Assembly: GCA_020633335.1 (NCBI GenBank)
Contig: JACKDU010000003.1
Location: 310,001-374,000, forward strand
Direction of reading: 5' to 3'
Length of the DNA stretch: 64,000 bases
DNA from: Myxococcales bacterium
GTDB lineage: Bacteria > Myxococcota_A > Polyangia > Nannocystales > Nannocystaceae
Below are positions 11,749 through 19,082 of the stretch, piece after piece. Below the pieces are notes generated by a model. It searched no databases, was not told the DNA's origin, and saw only the letters and a list, made by a program, of their open reading frames with translations. Numbering within the stretch: the first letter of the stretch is position 1; each line of letters begins with the position of its first letter. The translations under genes were made by a program, and so were the position numbers.

Positions 11749-11754
11749 TACCTT
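11749..11754 (+). promoter_or_regulatory. -10-like hexamer TACCTT, 6 nt before start
   Basis: TACCTT is followed by six bases and the ATG of the CAP lipoprotein 11761-12369. No Shine-Dalgarno sequence is present. It is part of the TANNNT-start pattern. Confidence 0.45.
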
Positions 11755-11760
11755 GGGCGC

Positions 11761-12369
11761 ATGTCCTCGCGGCCCTCGGCGCCCCTGCTCGCGCTCGCCC
11801 TCGTGCTCCCCGGCTGCGCCGCCGACGAGCCGGGCGAGCCCGTCGATCCGCTGACGACGATCGCCGGCTGCGAGTCGGAGGCGATGTGGTCGGCCGAGGG
11901 CGCCCACTTCGAGGCGCGGGTGATCGAGCTGGTCAACGACGCCCGCCGGGTCGGCGGACGCTGCGGTGACCGGGTCTACCGGCCGCAGGGGCCGCTCACC
12001 GTGAGCCCGCGCCTCCACTGCGCGGCCCGTCGCTTCAGCGTCGACATGATGAGCGCGGACTTCGTCGGGCCGATCGATCCCGAGGATCGGGACATGGGCG
12101 ACCGCCTCGACGACGTCGGCTACGACTACGCGGTCTGGGCCGCGGGGGTCGGCGCCGGCTGGACCTCCGCCGATCATGCGGTCGACGCCTGGCTCGAGAA
12201 CCCGGCCCACTGCTGGAAGCTCTTCGCCCGCGAGATCGAGGAGATCGGCGTCGGCGTCCTGGTCGTGCCCGAGGACGAGGTCGCCAGCACCACCGGCGGC
12301 GAGACCGAGGGCGAGGGCGTGAGCCACCCGACCTACTGGACGCTCGCGGTCGGCACGCCGGCGCGCTGA
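11761..12369 (+). CDS. CAP (SCP-like) domain lipoprotein, degenerate
   Basis: 202 aa. Signal peptide with lipobox VLPGC (Cys19). Residues about 45-200 form a CAP/SCP-like domain: 'VIELVNDARRVGG', 'RCGDRVYRPQGPLTVSPRLHCAAR', 'DHAVDAWLENPAHCWKLF', 'EIGVGV'. Compared with the tandem paralogue at 12419, the usual cavity residues are replaced: the helix reads RRFSVDMMSADFVGPI instead of HSQDM...LGHI, and the GENVA strand is AAGVG. It has therefore probably lost the metal-binding site and may serve as a binding protein only. The start was chosen for the lipobox and the TACCTT hexamer; longer upstream starts would run through the RNA terminator. Confidence 0.85.
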   Translation: MSSRPSAPLLALALVLPGCAADEPGEPVDPLTTIAGCESEAMWSAEGAHFEARVIELVNDARRVGGRCGDRVYRPQGPLTVSPRLHCAARRFSVDMMSADFVGPIDPEDRDMGDRLDDVGYDYAVWAAGVGAGWTSADHAVDAWLENPAHCWKLFAREIEEIGVGVLVVPEDEVASTTGGETEGEGVSHPTYWTLAVGTPAR

Positions 12370-12418
12370 CGCTGCGCCGGCCTGAGCGGAGCGGCCCCGC
12401 CTGGGCTACAACCGAAGG

Positions 12419-13117
12419 ATGACGACGAGACCGCCCCGTCACCTCGCGCCTGCGCTCGCGCTCGCGCTCGCCGCCTCGCCCCTCGCCTGCGGCGACGACG
12501 ACGGGGGCGGGAGCGCGACGACGACCGGCACCGCGAGCGCGAGCGCAGGCTCGACGGCGGCGACCAGCGGCGCAGGCTCGACCGGCGAGAGCGAGGGGAG
12601 CAGCGCGGGGTCGACCGGCGGCGGCGACGAGGACGTCTGGATGACCGCCTACTGCTACCTCGCGTCGCCGATGAAGTGGCTCGATCCCTGGGAGTCGCGG
12701 GAGGCCGAGGTCGTCGACCTGGTCAACCAGGCCCGCGCCCAGGGGGTGACCTGCGGGGCCTTCGGGGCGATGCCGCCGGTGGGCCCGCTGACGGTCAACC
12801 CGCGCCTGACCTGCGCCGCCCGGGTCCACTCTCAGGACATGTCCGAACGGGCATTCCTCGGCCACATCAACCCCGACGGCGAGGGGCCCGACGATCGGAT
12901 CGCCAAGACCGGCTACGAGTTCGTCCAGGTCGGCGAGAACGTCGCGGGCGGCCCCGACAACGCGGCCGACGCGGTCGCCGGCTGGCTGGCGAGCGACGAG
13001 CACTGCGCCAACCTGATGAACGGCGTCTACAAGGAGACCGGGGTCGGCTTCTACGAGGGCGCGGGGCTCTACACCTTCACGTGGACCCAGACCTTCGGCC
13101 TGCCGAAGGCGCCCTGA
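12419..13117 (+). CDS. CAP (SCP-like) domain lipoprotein
   Basis: 232 aa. Signal peptide with lipobox SPLACGDDD, then a Ser/Thr/Gly linker (about 25-68) and a CAP domain: 'VVDLVNQARAQGVTCG', 'LTCAARVHSQDM', 'FLGHINPDGEGPDDRI', 'VGENVAGG', 'VAGWLASDEHCANLMN', 'TFTWTQTFG'. Unlike its upstream neighbour it keeps the two His and the GENVA strand typical of an intact CAP cavity. Extracytoplasmic CAP proteins are variously lipid-binding or protease-like; the role here is unknown. It lies 49 bases after the paralogue, in the same direction, with a TACAAC hexamer six bases before ATG. Confidence 0.9.
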   Translation: MTTRPPRHLAPALALALAASPLACGDDDGGGSATTTGTASASAGSTAATSGAGSTGESEGSSAGSTGGGDEDVWMTAYCYLASPMKWLDPWESREAEVVDLVNQARAQGVTCGAFGAMPPVGPLTVNPRLTCAARVHSQDMSERAFLGHINPDGEGPDDRIAKTGYEFVQVGENVAGGPDNAADAVAGWLASDEHCANLMNGVYKETGVGFYEGAGLYTFTWTQTFGLPKAP

Positions 13118-13120
13118 TCT

Positions 13121-13891
13121 TCAGTTGCACTGGGTGGCGACGCAGTCCCAGATCGCGTCGTACTCGGCGGCGCCCATCGGGTTCTGCTGCTTGCACATGG
13201 TCACGCAGGCGAGCTGGCAGGGGCCGTCGCCGGGCATGCAGCCCTGGTTGCAGGTGTATACGCAGCCCAGGATCGCCTTGCACGCCGGCTTCGCCCGGCA
13301 GGCGGCCTGCTCGACGGCGCAGGGGCCGAGGTTGCACACCTCGAAGCAGGTGGTGTTCATGCACTGGTTGGCCGCGCGGATCAGCATCTCGCCCTCGTCG
13401 AAGCCGGCGCAGAGCGTCCACTTGGTCAGGCACTTCTCGTTGAGGGCGCACTCGATCGCGCCCTGGCAGGCGCCGGCGCAGGCGGTGAATTCTCCGCAGC
13501 AGGAGCTCTCGAGGCAGCTCGCGCAGGCCGGATCGTCGGTGAAGACGCTGCTGATCGCGGTGACCGCCGGGCAGACGCCGCCGCCGGTGGTCGAGGTCGT
13601 CGGGTCGCCGGTGATCGAGGTCGTCGCGCTCGGATCGCCGGAGCTCTCGCTCGCCCCGACCGTCCCGCTGGTGCCCGTGGAGCTCGAGGCCGACGAGCTC
13701 GTCGTCGACGTCGGCGCGGTGGTCGACGTCGCGGACGCGCCGGCCGTCGCGGTCGCGCCGACACTGGTGCTGGCGCCAGTGCTCGAGGCGCCGCCGCTCG
13801 CGGAGCTCGCCTCGTCGAAGATCGGGTTGTCGAATACGCACCCACCCGCGGCGACGAGCGCGACGAGGGCCAGGCGGGCGCGGTGAGCCAT
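13121..13891 (-). CDS. Cys-rich secreted lipoprotein (paralogue A)
   Basis: 256 aa. Lipoprotein signal ending VAAGGCVFDNPIFDE; a Ser/Thr/Ala linker runs to about residue 105. The C-terminal 150 residues contain about 22 Cys in patterns such as CASCLESSCCGEFTACAGAC, CMNTTCFEVCNLGPC and CVTMCKQQ. It is probably a disulfide-rich domain exposed on the cell surface. It is a close paralogue of 13963-14628, with the same order of motifs and the same ending WDCVATQC versus WTCVATQC. The start fits the TAGCCT hexamer 6 bases upstream. The family is known to me only as a recurrent myxobacterial lipoprotein type; no function. Confidence 0.85.
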   Translation of the reverse strand: MAHRARLALVALVAAGGCVFDNPIFDEASSASGGASSTGASTSVGATATAGASATSTTAPTSTTSSSASSSTGTSGTVGASESSGDPSATTSITGDPTTSTTGGGVCPAVTAISSVFTDDPACASCLESSCCGEFTACAGACQGAIECALNEKCLTKWTLCAGFDEGEMLIRAANQCMNTTCFEVCNLGPCAVEQAACRAKPACKAILGCVYTCNQGCMPGDGPCQLACVTMCKQQNPMGAAEYDAIWDCVATQCN

Positions 13892-13897
13892 GGCTCG

Positions 13898-13903
13898 AGG
13901 CTA
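13898..13903 (-). promoter_or_regulatory. -10-like hexamer TAGCCT, 6 nt before start
   Basis: Minus-strand TAGCCT, then six bases, then the ATG of the Cys-rich lipoprotein 13121-13891. The same hexamer and spacing precede its paralogue. Confidence 0.45.
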
Positions 13904-13962
13904 GTGCCCCGCGGCGAAAATAGCCACGCGTCGCGTCGGGATCGGCCGCCGCGCGTCGCCGC

Positions 13963-14628
13963 TCACCCGCACTGCGTGGCGACGCACGTCCAGACGGCGT
14001 CGTAGTCATCGGCGCCGGCCGGGAAGCTCTGCTTGCACGTCGACTGGCATGTCAGCCAGCAGGCGCCGTCCTGTGGCGCGCAGCCCCGGTTGCAGGCGTC
14101 GGCGCAGCTCGTGATCTCCTCGCAGGCGGCGTTGTTCTTGCAGGCGGTCTCCTCGGCGGCGCAGGGGCCGAGGTTGCAGGCGTCGAAGCAGCTCGTGCTC
14201 ATGCACTCCGTGGCCGCGTAGAGCTGCATCTCGGCCTCGTCAAAGCCGGGACAGAGCGGCCACTCGCTCAGGCAGGCCTCGTTGAGGGCGCAGTGGAGGG
14301 CGCCCGGGCAGACGCCCGCGCAGCCGGTGAACGCGTCGCAGCAGGTGCTCTCGAGGCAGCTCGCGCAGGTGGGATCGTCGGTGTAGACGCTGGCGAGCGC
14401 GGCGACCGCGGGGCAGAGCGCAGCCGTCGTCGACGTTGGATCGCCGCTCGAGGTCGACGCCGACGCGCTCACGCTGGAGCTACTCGCGGTGGCGCTCTCC
14501 GAGGTCGCCGCGCTCGCCGCGTTCGAGGCCGCGTCGCCGTCGAAGCTCGGGTTGTCGAAGATGCACCCGACGGCGCCGACGAGCGCGAACGCGAACGCGA
14601 TCCTCAGGCGCAGGTCGTGCGGAGCCAT
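13963..14628 (-). CDS. Cys-rich secreted lipoprotein (paralogue B)
   Basis: 221 aa. Signal peptide with lipobox GAVGCIFDNPSFD, a short Ser/Ala linker (about 30-65), then the same Cys-rich domain as paralogue A: CASCLESTCCDAFTGCAGVC, CMSTSCFDACNLGPC, CKNNAACEEITSCADACNRG, CQSTCKQ. The two genes are in tandem and each has its own TAGCCT start hexamer, so they may be transcribed separately. The conserved Cys spacing suggests duplication under selection to keep the fold. Role unknown. Confidence 0.85.
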   Translation of the reverse strand: MAPHDLRLRIAFAFALVGAVGCIFDNPSFDGDAASNAASAATSESATASSSSVSASASTSSGDPTSTTAALCPAVAALASVYTDDPTCASCLESTCCDAFTGCAGVCPGALHCALNEACLSEWPLCPGFDEAEMQLYAATECMSTSCFDACNLGPCAAEETACKNNAACEEITSCADACNRGCAPQDGACWLTCQSTCKQSFPAGADDYDAVWTCVATQCG

Positions 14629-14634
14629 CCGACG

Positions 14635-14640
14635 AGGCTA
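14635..14640 (-). promoter_or_regulatory. -10-like hexamer TAGCCT, 6 nt before start
   Basis: Minus-strand TAGCCT with a six-base gap to the ATG of paralogue B, identical in hexamer and spacing to paralogue A. Confidence 0.45.
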
Positions 14641-14731
14641 CTGCTCCGCCGTCGATAAGACCACACTCCTCGCGGCGCTCGCCGGGACCGCGTACACCGC
14701 GACGATGCGGTCGGTCGCCGGCGTGCCACCG

Positions 14732-15097
14732 CTACGAGTGATGGAGCGCGAGGTAGGCGGCCGCCAGGGCCAGCAGCGGCAGGATCGTCCAGAGCGGCCG
14801 GGCGAGGCTGGGTTTGCGCTGGAGGGGCATGATCGCCGCGCCCATCAGCAGCCAGATCAGCAGCTTGGGGTGGATCCAGCCCGGGAACATGTTGCTCCCG
14901 CCCATCTTGGCCAGCATCCCGAAGCCGGCGACCAGGATCAGGATGAGCCCGAGGCCGTGGCTGGCGACCATCAGGCCGCGCGCGCGGTTGGTCTCGCGGG
15001 TGCCGCCGTTGAGCGCGTGCCCGGCGAGGCCGCCGAAGGCGAGGAAGAGCATGGCGATCCCGAGGATGTGGAGGGTCTTGTAGAACTCGTAGCTCAT
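14732..15097 (-). CDS. Small four-helix membrane protein
   Basis: 121 aa from the ATG at 15097. It begins MSYEFYKTLHILGIAM and has four hydrophobic helices (about 8-27, 42-62, 72-90, 99-117). The His in helix 1 and the overall layout resemble small SirB/CopD-like membrane proteins, but I cannot assign a family with confidence. A longer frame start at 15157 was rejected because it adds a charged N-terminus with no signal, while 15097 has GGGAG upstream. It is followed 82 bases away by the PiT gene on the same strand upstream. Confidence 0.7.
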   Translation of the reverse strand: MSYEFYKTLHILGIAMLFLAFGGLAGHALNGGTRETNRARGLMVASHGLGLILILVAGFGMLAKMGGSNMFPGWIHPKLLIWLLMGAAIMPLQRKPSLARPLWTILPLLALAAAYLALHHS

Positions 15098-15179
15098 CGT
15101 CGCGGCTCCCGATTTCTGTCGCTGCGGCAGGTTGCCCCGCGTCCCGGCAAATAGCAAGCCGGGCCGCGCGCGCCGGCGG

Positions 15180-16427
15180 CTAGAAGAGGGCCTGGAGCGC
15201 CTTGTAGATCACCACCGTGAGGATCGCCGTGAAGGGCAGGGTGATGAACCACGACGCGAGGATGTCCCGCAGGACCTTGAGGTCGAGGTGGGCGAAGCCG
15301 CGGGCGAGGCCGACGCCGATCACTGCGCCGACCAGGGTGTGGGTCGTCGAGATCGGCAGGCCGAGCTTGGAGGCGCCGAGGACCGTGGTCGCCGCCCCGA
15401 ACTGGGCCGCGAAGCCGCGGCTCGGGGTCATCTCGGTGATCTTCGAGCCGACCGTGGCGATCACCTTGTGGCCGAGGGCGGCGAGGCCGATGACGATCCC
15501 GGCGGCGCCGATCAGCATCACCCAGGGCGGGACCGCGCTCGCGCCGATGTCGAGGGAGCCGGCGCCGGTCACCGCGATGATGCTGTTGAGCGGGCCGACC
15601 GCGTTGGCGACGTCGTTGGCCCCGTGGGCGAAGGCGACGTAGCAGGCGGTGAGGATCTGGAGGTAGACGAAGATCTTCTCGACCGCCGCGTGCTCCTCGT
15701 CGATCTTGCCGGCGGCCGCGTCGAGGCGGCCGCGGAAGACGAAGTGGGCGCCGAGGGCCGCGACCAGGCCGAGGGCGCCGGCGAGCCCGAGCGCCGCCGA
15801 GAGCGGGAGGTCGAGCCTCAGGCCCTTGAGGCCCTTGTAGATCATCGAGAGGACGAGGATCGCCACGACCACGAAGACGAAGAAGGGCGCGAGCGTGCGG
15901 GTCGCCCGGGCCGGCGACGGGCTCTGGATCACCTTGCGATCGACGAGGCGGTAGATCCCGAGGGCGAGCGCGAGGCCGAGGAGCGGCGAGACGAACCACG
16001 AGCCGACGATCTGCCCGGCCTTGTCGAGGATCACGACGTCGAGGCCGCCGTAGGCGATCCCGAAGCCCCAGACCGCGCCGACCACCGAGTGGGTGGTCGA
16101 GACCGGGAGGCCGAGGTGGGTGGCGAGGTGGAGCCAGAGCGCCGTCGAGAGGAGCGTCGCCAGCATCCCGTGGACGTAGGCCATCGGATCGCCGGCGAAG
16201 GCGGAGAGGTCGAGGAGGTCGGCGCCGATCGTCTGGGTGACCGCGCCGCCGGCGAGGAAGGCCCCGGCGAACTCGAAGACCGCGGCCGCGAGGATCGCCT
16301 GACGGATCGTCATCGCCCGCGAGCCGACGCTCGTGCCCATCGCGTTGGCGACGTCGTTGGCGCCGATGTTGAACGCCATGTAGAAGCCGAAGAGGCCGGC
16401 GAGGAGGACGACCAGCTCGGGGCTCAC
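15180..16427 (-). CDS. PiT family inorganic phosphate transporter
   Basis: 415 aa, about ten transmembrane segments. Low-affinity metal-phosphate symporter. Both PiT signature repeats are present: 'NIGANDVANAMGT' near residue 20 and 'AHGANDVANAVGPL' near residue 265, plus 'GLPISTTHTLVGAVIG' and 'GLPVSTTHSVVGAVWG', the duplicated substrate motifs. Length is normal for a bacterial PiT. It starts with GTG preceded by GGAGGG. No PhoU-like (DUF47) partner gene is adjacent, which is the more usual arrangement for this subtype. Confidence 0.95.
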   Translation of the reverse strand: MSPELVVLLAGLFGFYMAFNIGANDVANAMGTSVGSRAMTIRQAILAAAVFEFAGAFLAGGAVTQTIGADLLDLSAFAGDPMAYVHGMLATLLSTALWLHLATHLGLPVSTTHSVVGAVWGFGIAYGGLDVVILDKAGQIVGSWFVSPLLGLALALGIYRLVDRKVIQSPSPARATRTLAPFFVFVVVAILVLSMIYKGLKGLRLDLPLSAALGLAGALGLVAALGAHFVFRGRLDAAAGKIDEEHAAVEKIFVYLQILTACYVAFAHGANDVANAVGPLNSIIAVTGAGSLDIGASAVPPWVMLIGAAGIVIGLAALGHKVIATVGSKITEMTPSRGFAAQFGAATTVLGASKLGLPISTTHTLVGAVIGVGLARGFAHLDLKVLRDILASWFITLPFTAILTVVIYKALQALF

Positions 16428-16656
16428 CGGGCCCTCCAGTCAGGTCGACTCGAGGCGCTCGCGAGCGGGAGCGCGGGCGCGCCCGGGCGCAGGGCAAAGA
16501 CCGGAGAGGCCGGGCTCCGCCGGGGGGCGATCGAGCGAGCGTGGCCGAGGCGGGTCATCCCTGGGCAGGGGCTGAATCGCCGATCGCCTCGCCGGCTGTC
16601 AACCGCGCGTTCGCGCGCAAATTCCGCCCGGGGCGCGGGGGCGCCCCCGGGGCTGC

Positions 16657-16662
16657 TATCCT
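16657..16662 (+). promoter_or_regulatory. -10-like hexamer TATCCT, 8 nt before start
   Basis: GCTATCCT followed by eight bases and the ATG of the lipoprotein 16671-17054. Nearly the same sequence (GCTATCCTCGCGGC) precedes the KirBac gene at 61883. Confidence 0.5.
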
Positions 16663-16670
16663 CGCGGCCG

Positions 16671-17054
16671 ATGAGCCGGGTCTTTGGCGTCTTTCGCGGG
16701 GTCCTGGGGGTCCTCATGGCGCTCGCGGCCGGCGGCTGCGGGGAGTGCGTGTTCGAGGTGCAGGTCGACGGGAGCGTCGTCGATCCGGGCGGCGCACCCC
16801 TGGCCGGGGTCGAGGTCAGCGTCTGTCAGGGGGAGCGCTGCGCGTCCTCGGAGGCGGACGACGCCTGCGTCAGCGTCGTCACCGACGCCGCCGGGCGCTT
16901 CACCCTCGAGGTCCCCCAGTGCCGGCCGGAGCCCTTCCAGTGCGAGCTGCGGCCGCTCGTGCTCCGCCGCGAGGGCTGCGAGGACGCGGTCGTCCGGGTG
17001 GGGATGGAGGACGAGGTCCAGGTCGTCGAGTACACGGCCTGTCCTTTGGGATAG
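16671..17054 (+). CDS. Small lipoprotein with carboxypeptidase-regulatory-like beta domain
   Basis: 127 aa. Signal peptide and lipobox AAGGC (about Cys23). Residues about 28-120 read as one Ig-like beta-sandwich of the CarboxypepD_reg type: 'VQVDGSVVDPGGAPLAGVEVSVC', 'DAAGRFTLEVP' and 'LVLRREGCEDAVVRVGMED'. Six or more Cys in the domain suggest disulfides. It probably sits in the periplasm or on the surface as a small binding or structural domain. The start was chosen for the lipobox and the TATCCT hexamer; longer frame extensions upstream are antisense to the PiT gene. The gene ends where GC content drops at the start of the next island. Confidence 0.8.
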   Translation: MSRVFGVFRGVLGVLMALAAGGCGECVFEVQVDGSVVDPGGAPLAGVEVSVCQGERCASSEADDACVSVVTDAAGRFTLEVPQCRPEPFQCELRPLVLRREGCEDAVVRVGMEDEVQVVEYTACPLG

Positions 17055-17214
17055 TCCCTTTGCCTGTCGGACTTCTTGCGACTGGCGGAGACCGCGCGTC
17101 CGCGATGCCTGTGCGCAGTTTCCGCTGCCGCATGTGGGGCTTTCATTTTCGCCCGCTGCTCCGCCAGTGCTAGGCTCCGGCGCACCCGTGGCGAAGGACG
17201 CTCTGGGGGCTCGG

Positions 17215-17724
17215 ATGACGCCAAAGCAGCGCAAGGAAGAGTTCAGCAAGGCATACGTGCAAGCGATCGCTGCCGCGTGCGGTTTCACCGTCGGCACTTG
17301 GAGTCAGGACCACGGGTGCATCGACGTGACTCTACGTAGCCCCGAGAAGGCATCCATCGACCTGCAACTGAAGGCGAGTTCTCGTGAGAACATTGCCCAT
17401 GGCGGACATCTCTCCGTGCAGGTCGAGCGAACTCACTACGACCAGATGCGTGCAGAGAGAGTGAGTCAGCCACACTACTTGGTGCTCCTCTGGATGCCCA
17501 AAGACGAAGACGCTTGGCTGAGCCAGTCCCAGGAAGAACTCGTCCTCCGCAAGTGTGCCTACTACGTCCTCATGACAGGCAAGCCTCCCGCCACGGCTGA
17601 TGATCCGACGGTCCAGGTGCCGCTCTCTCAAGTGTTCACGGCGCAAGCCCTGAAGAGCATCATGGAAGCGTCCTACCGAGGCGATCACCTGAACTGGACA
17701 AAGGAGGAGAATGATGAGGATTGA
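17215..17724 (+). CDS. DUF4365 protein, predicted PD-(D/E)XK-like nuclease fold
   Basis: 169 aa. Matches DUF4365: 'KEEFSKAYVQAIAAACGF' at the N-terminus, then 'DHGCIDVTL' and 'SIDLQLKASS'. Glu9, Asp37 and Q51-L-K53 fit the E...D...(D/E/Q)xK order of the restriction-endonuclease-like fold; that reading is inference. No ribosome-independent clue fixes the start: ATG 17215 follows GGGGG, while an in-frame GTG at 17188 has a TAGGCT hexamer 11 bases upstream. It overlaps the next gene by 11-14 bases, so the two form one unit. Base composition is visibly lower in GC (one line counts 36/60 versus 48/60 just upstream), suggesting acquisition by transfer. Confidence 0.8.
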   Translation: MTPKQRKEEFSKAYVQAIAAACGFTVGTWSQDHGCIDVTLRSPEKASIDLQLKASSRENIAHGGHLSVQVERTHYDQMRAERVSQPHYLVLLWMPKDEDAWLSQSQEELVLRKCAYYVLMTGKPPATADDPTVQVPLSQVFTAQALKSIMEASYRGDHLNWTKEENDED

Positions 17725-18823
17725 CGACCTGCCTGGTCTCGACTCCCTGCAGCCAGATCGCGTCCGTCAGTTCATGCGCACCCGTGGCTGGTCCCTTCTC
17801 CATGACCGCTCGCGCCCGCCTGCATTCTACATGTACGAGCGTGAGGGAGAACTCGCTCTGGTCCCGGGAGCTACGGTCGGTGACTTCGCACGACGCATCG
17901 TCGAACTGGTTGAACAGTTGGCTACGGTTCACAGGATGCCGGCCTGGCAACTAGTGGACGACTTGTCGGCCCCACTCGGCGACATGCTCGAGATCCGGAT
18001 CAAGTCTGACTCGGTCCGAGACGGCACTCTGCCCTTGGACGTGGCCGCCACATATCGACAGGCTGCGCGCGATCTTCTGTTGGCGGCTGCCCACGCCGCC
18101 ATCGAGCCTCGAGCGCACTTCCCTCGGATGACCCGCAAGGAGCCGCTGGCCCTCCTGGCGCGGTGTCGCGAGGGGCAGTCCGCTCGGGGAAGCTATCGAA
18201 TCCGCACTATCGTCCCGATGGACCCGCAAGTGGGACAGATGGACCTCGATCCGCTGGCGAGGCGCACCGTCCTGATGGTGCACCAAGGGGCTGCTGCCGC
18301 GGTTGCTGCTGTAGAGGAGGACAAGCCTGACGCGCTTCTGGATCTGCACGAGAAGGGGGTCAGTGCGAATCTCCTCGGAGCTTTGGCAATGCTCGAGCCA
18401 CCGGGTGAGGGAGGCGAGGTTGCTCTTGCGGTGCGTTGGTCGCATGATCGACCGCAGCCAGACGTGCCGCGACCCGTTCGCATCTGCCGATCGGCCTTCG
18501 GTATCTTTCGGTCTGCGTCTCAGTCGATTCGCGCTCAAACGCCGGAGCCCGCGGAGCTAGAGGGCTATGTCGTGCAGTTGCACAGCTCCAACCCTGAACG
18601 GGAAGGCAAGGTCTCGGTCGTGGGCACGCTGAACGGAGGGGACACACGGAAAGTGGACGTACTTCTGGCAAGCGATGCCTACAAGAAGATGGTGGACGCT
18701 CACAAGAAGGGTCAACGTGTACGGCTCGTTGGCAAGCTCTTGCAGAAGCCCCGCGCTGCCGAACTTGAAGATGCGATGGTCCAAGAGATCATCGACGAGG
18801 CAACTGCCTCTGACGCAGAGTAG
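17714..18823 (+). CDS. Unknown 369-aa partner of the DUF4365 protein
   Basis: 369 aa. I do not recognise it. The N-terminal third contains 'FMRTRGWSLLHDR' and 'FARRIVELVEQLATVHRMPAWQLVDDL'. The middle is mixed alpha/beta with two short repeats of 'LLDLHEKGVSANLLGAL' type helices. Residues about 285-355 form a compact beta-rich unit ('LEGYVVQLHSSNP', 'GKVSVVGTLNGGDTRKVDVLL', 'AHKKGQRVRLVGKLLQKP') that resembles an OB-like fold. No membrane segment or signal, so it is cytoplasmic. AAGGAGG ends 6 bases before ATG 17714 (another ATG is at 17711). It overlaps the DUF4365 gene and shares its lower GC. A two-gene accessory or defence module is plausible but unproven. Confidence 0.75.
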   Translation: MRIDDLPGLDSLQPDRVRQFMRTRGWSLLHDRSRPPAFYMYEREGELALVPGATVGDFARRIVELVEQLATVHRMPAWQLVDDLSAPLGDMLEIRIKSDSVRDGTLPLDVAATYRQAARDLLLAAAHAAIEPRAHFPRMTRKEPLALLARCREGQSARGSYRIRTIVPMDPQVGQMDLDPLARRTVLMVHQGAAAAVAAVEEDKPDALLDLHEKGVSANLLGALAMLEPPGEGGEVALAVRWSHDRPQPDVPRPVRICRSAFGIFRSASQSIRAQTPEPAELEGYVVQLHSSNPEREGKVSVVGTLNGGDTRKVDVLLASDAYKKMVDAHKKGQRVRLVGKLLQKPRAAELEDAMVQEIIDEATASDAE

Positions 18824-18832
18824 CCGCGGATA

Positions 18833-19082
18833 TCAACCTTGCCGTCGAGCCTGTCGACACGGGTCGCCGGGCCCGCAGGCGAGCGACCGGGCGAGTGCGT
18901 GGATGGGGATCGCCACCGACGCGATGCCGATCCCCATCACCGTGTCGCGGGCCTCGTAGCACGCGACGTGGCGGGTGAGCGCGAATACGATCGCGTAGGG
19001 CGACGAAGATCGCGGCGGCGATGACCGCCGCGATCACGTTGAAGAGGTCGCTCCGCTTCCTGTCAGGCCCGCCGCTAGGCAC
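18833..19082 (-). pseudogene. Frameshifted small membrane protein gene
   Basis: On the minus strand a GTG at 19082 opens a frame (MPSGGPDRKRSDLFNVIAAV...) that overlaps the last 8 bases of the RND pump gene. It reads well to about 19000, where a hydrophobic helix is cut. Shifting one base at about 18996-19002 restores it: 'YAIVFALTRHVACYEARDTV', then 'GIGIASVAIPIHALARSLACGPG', and a stop at 18833-18835. The joined product would be about 83 aa with two helices. Either a sequencing error next to CCC or a recent mutation. Translational coupling to the pump suggests an accessory efflux subunit. Confidence 0.6.

Noticed and set aside
13125..13886. A + frame that mirrors the Cys-rich lipoprotein almost codon for codon
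   Set aside because: Complement of the Cys-rich gene in register; no start signal, and the conserved Cys spacing belongs to the minus strand.
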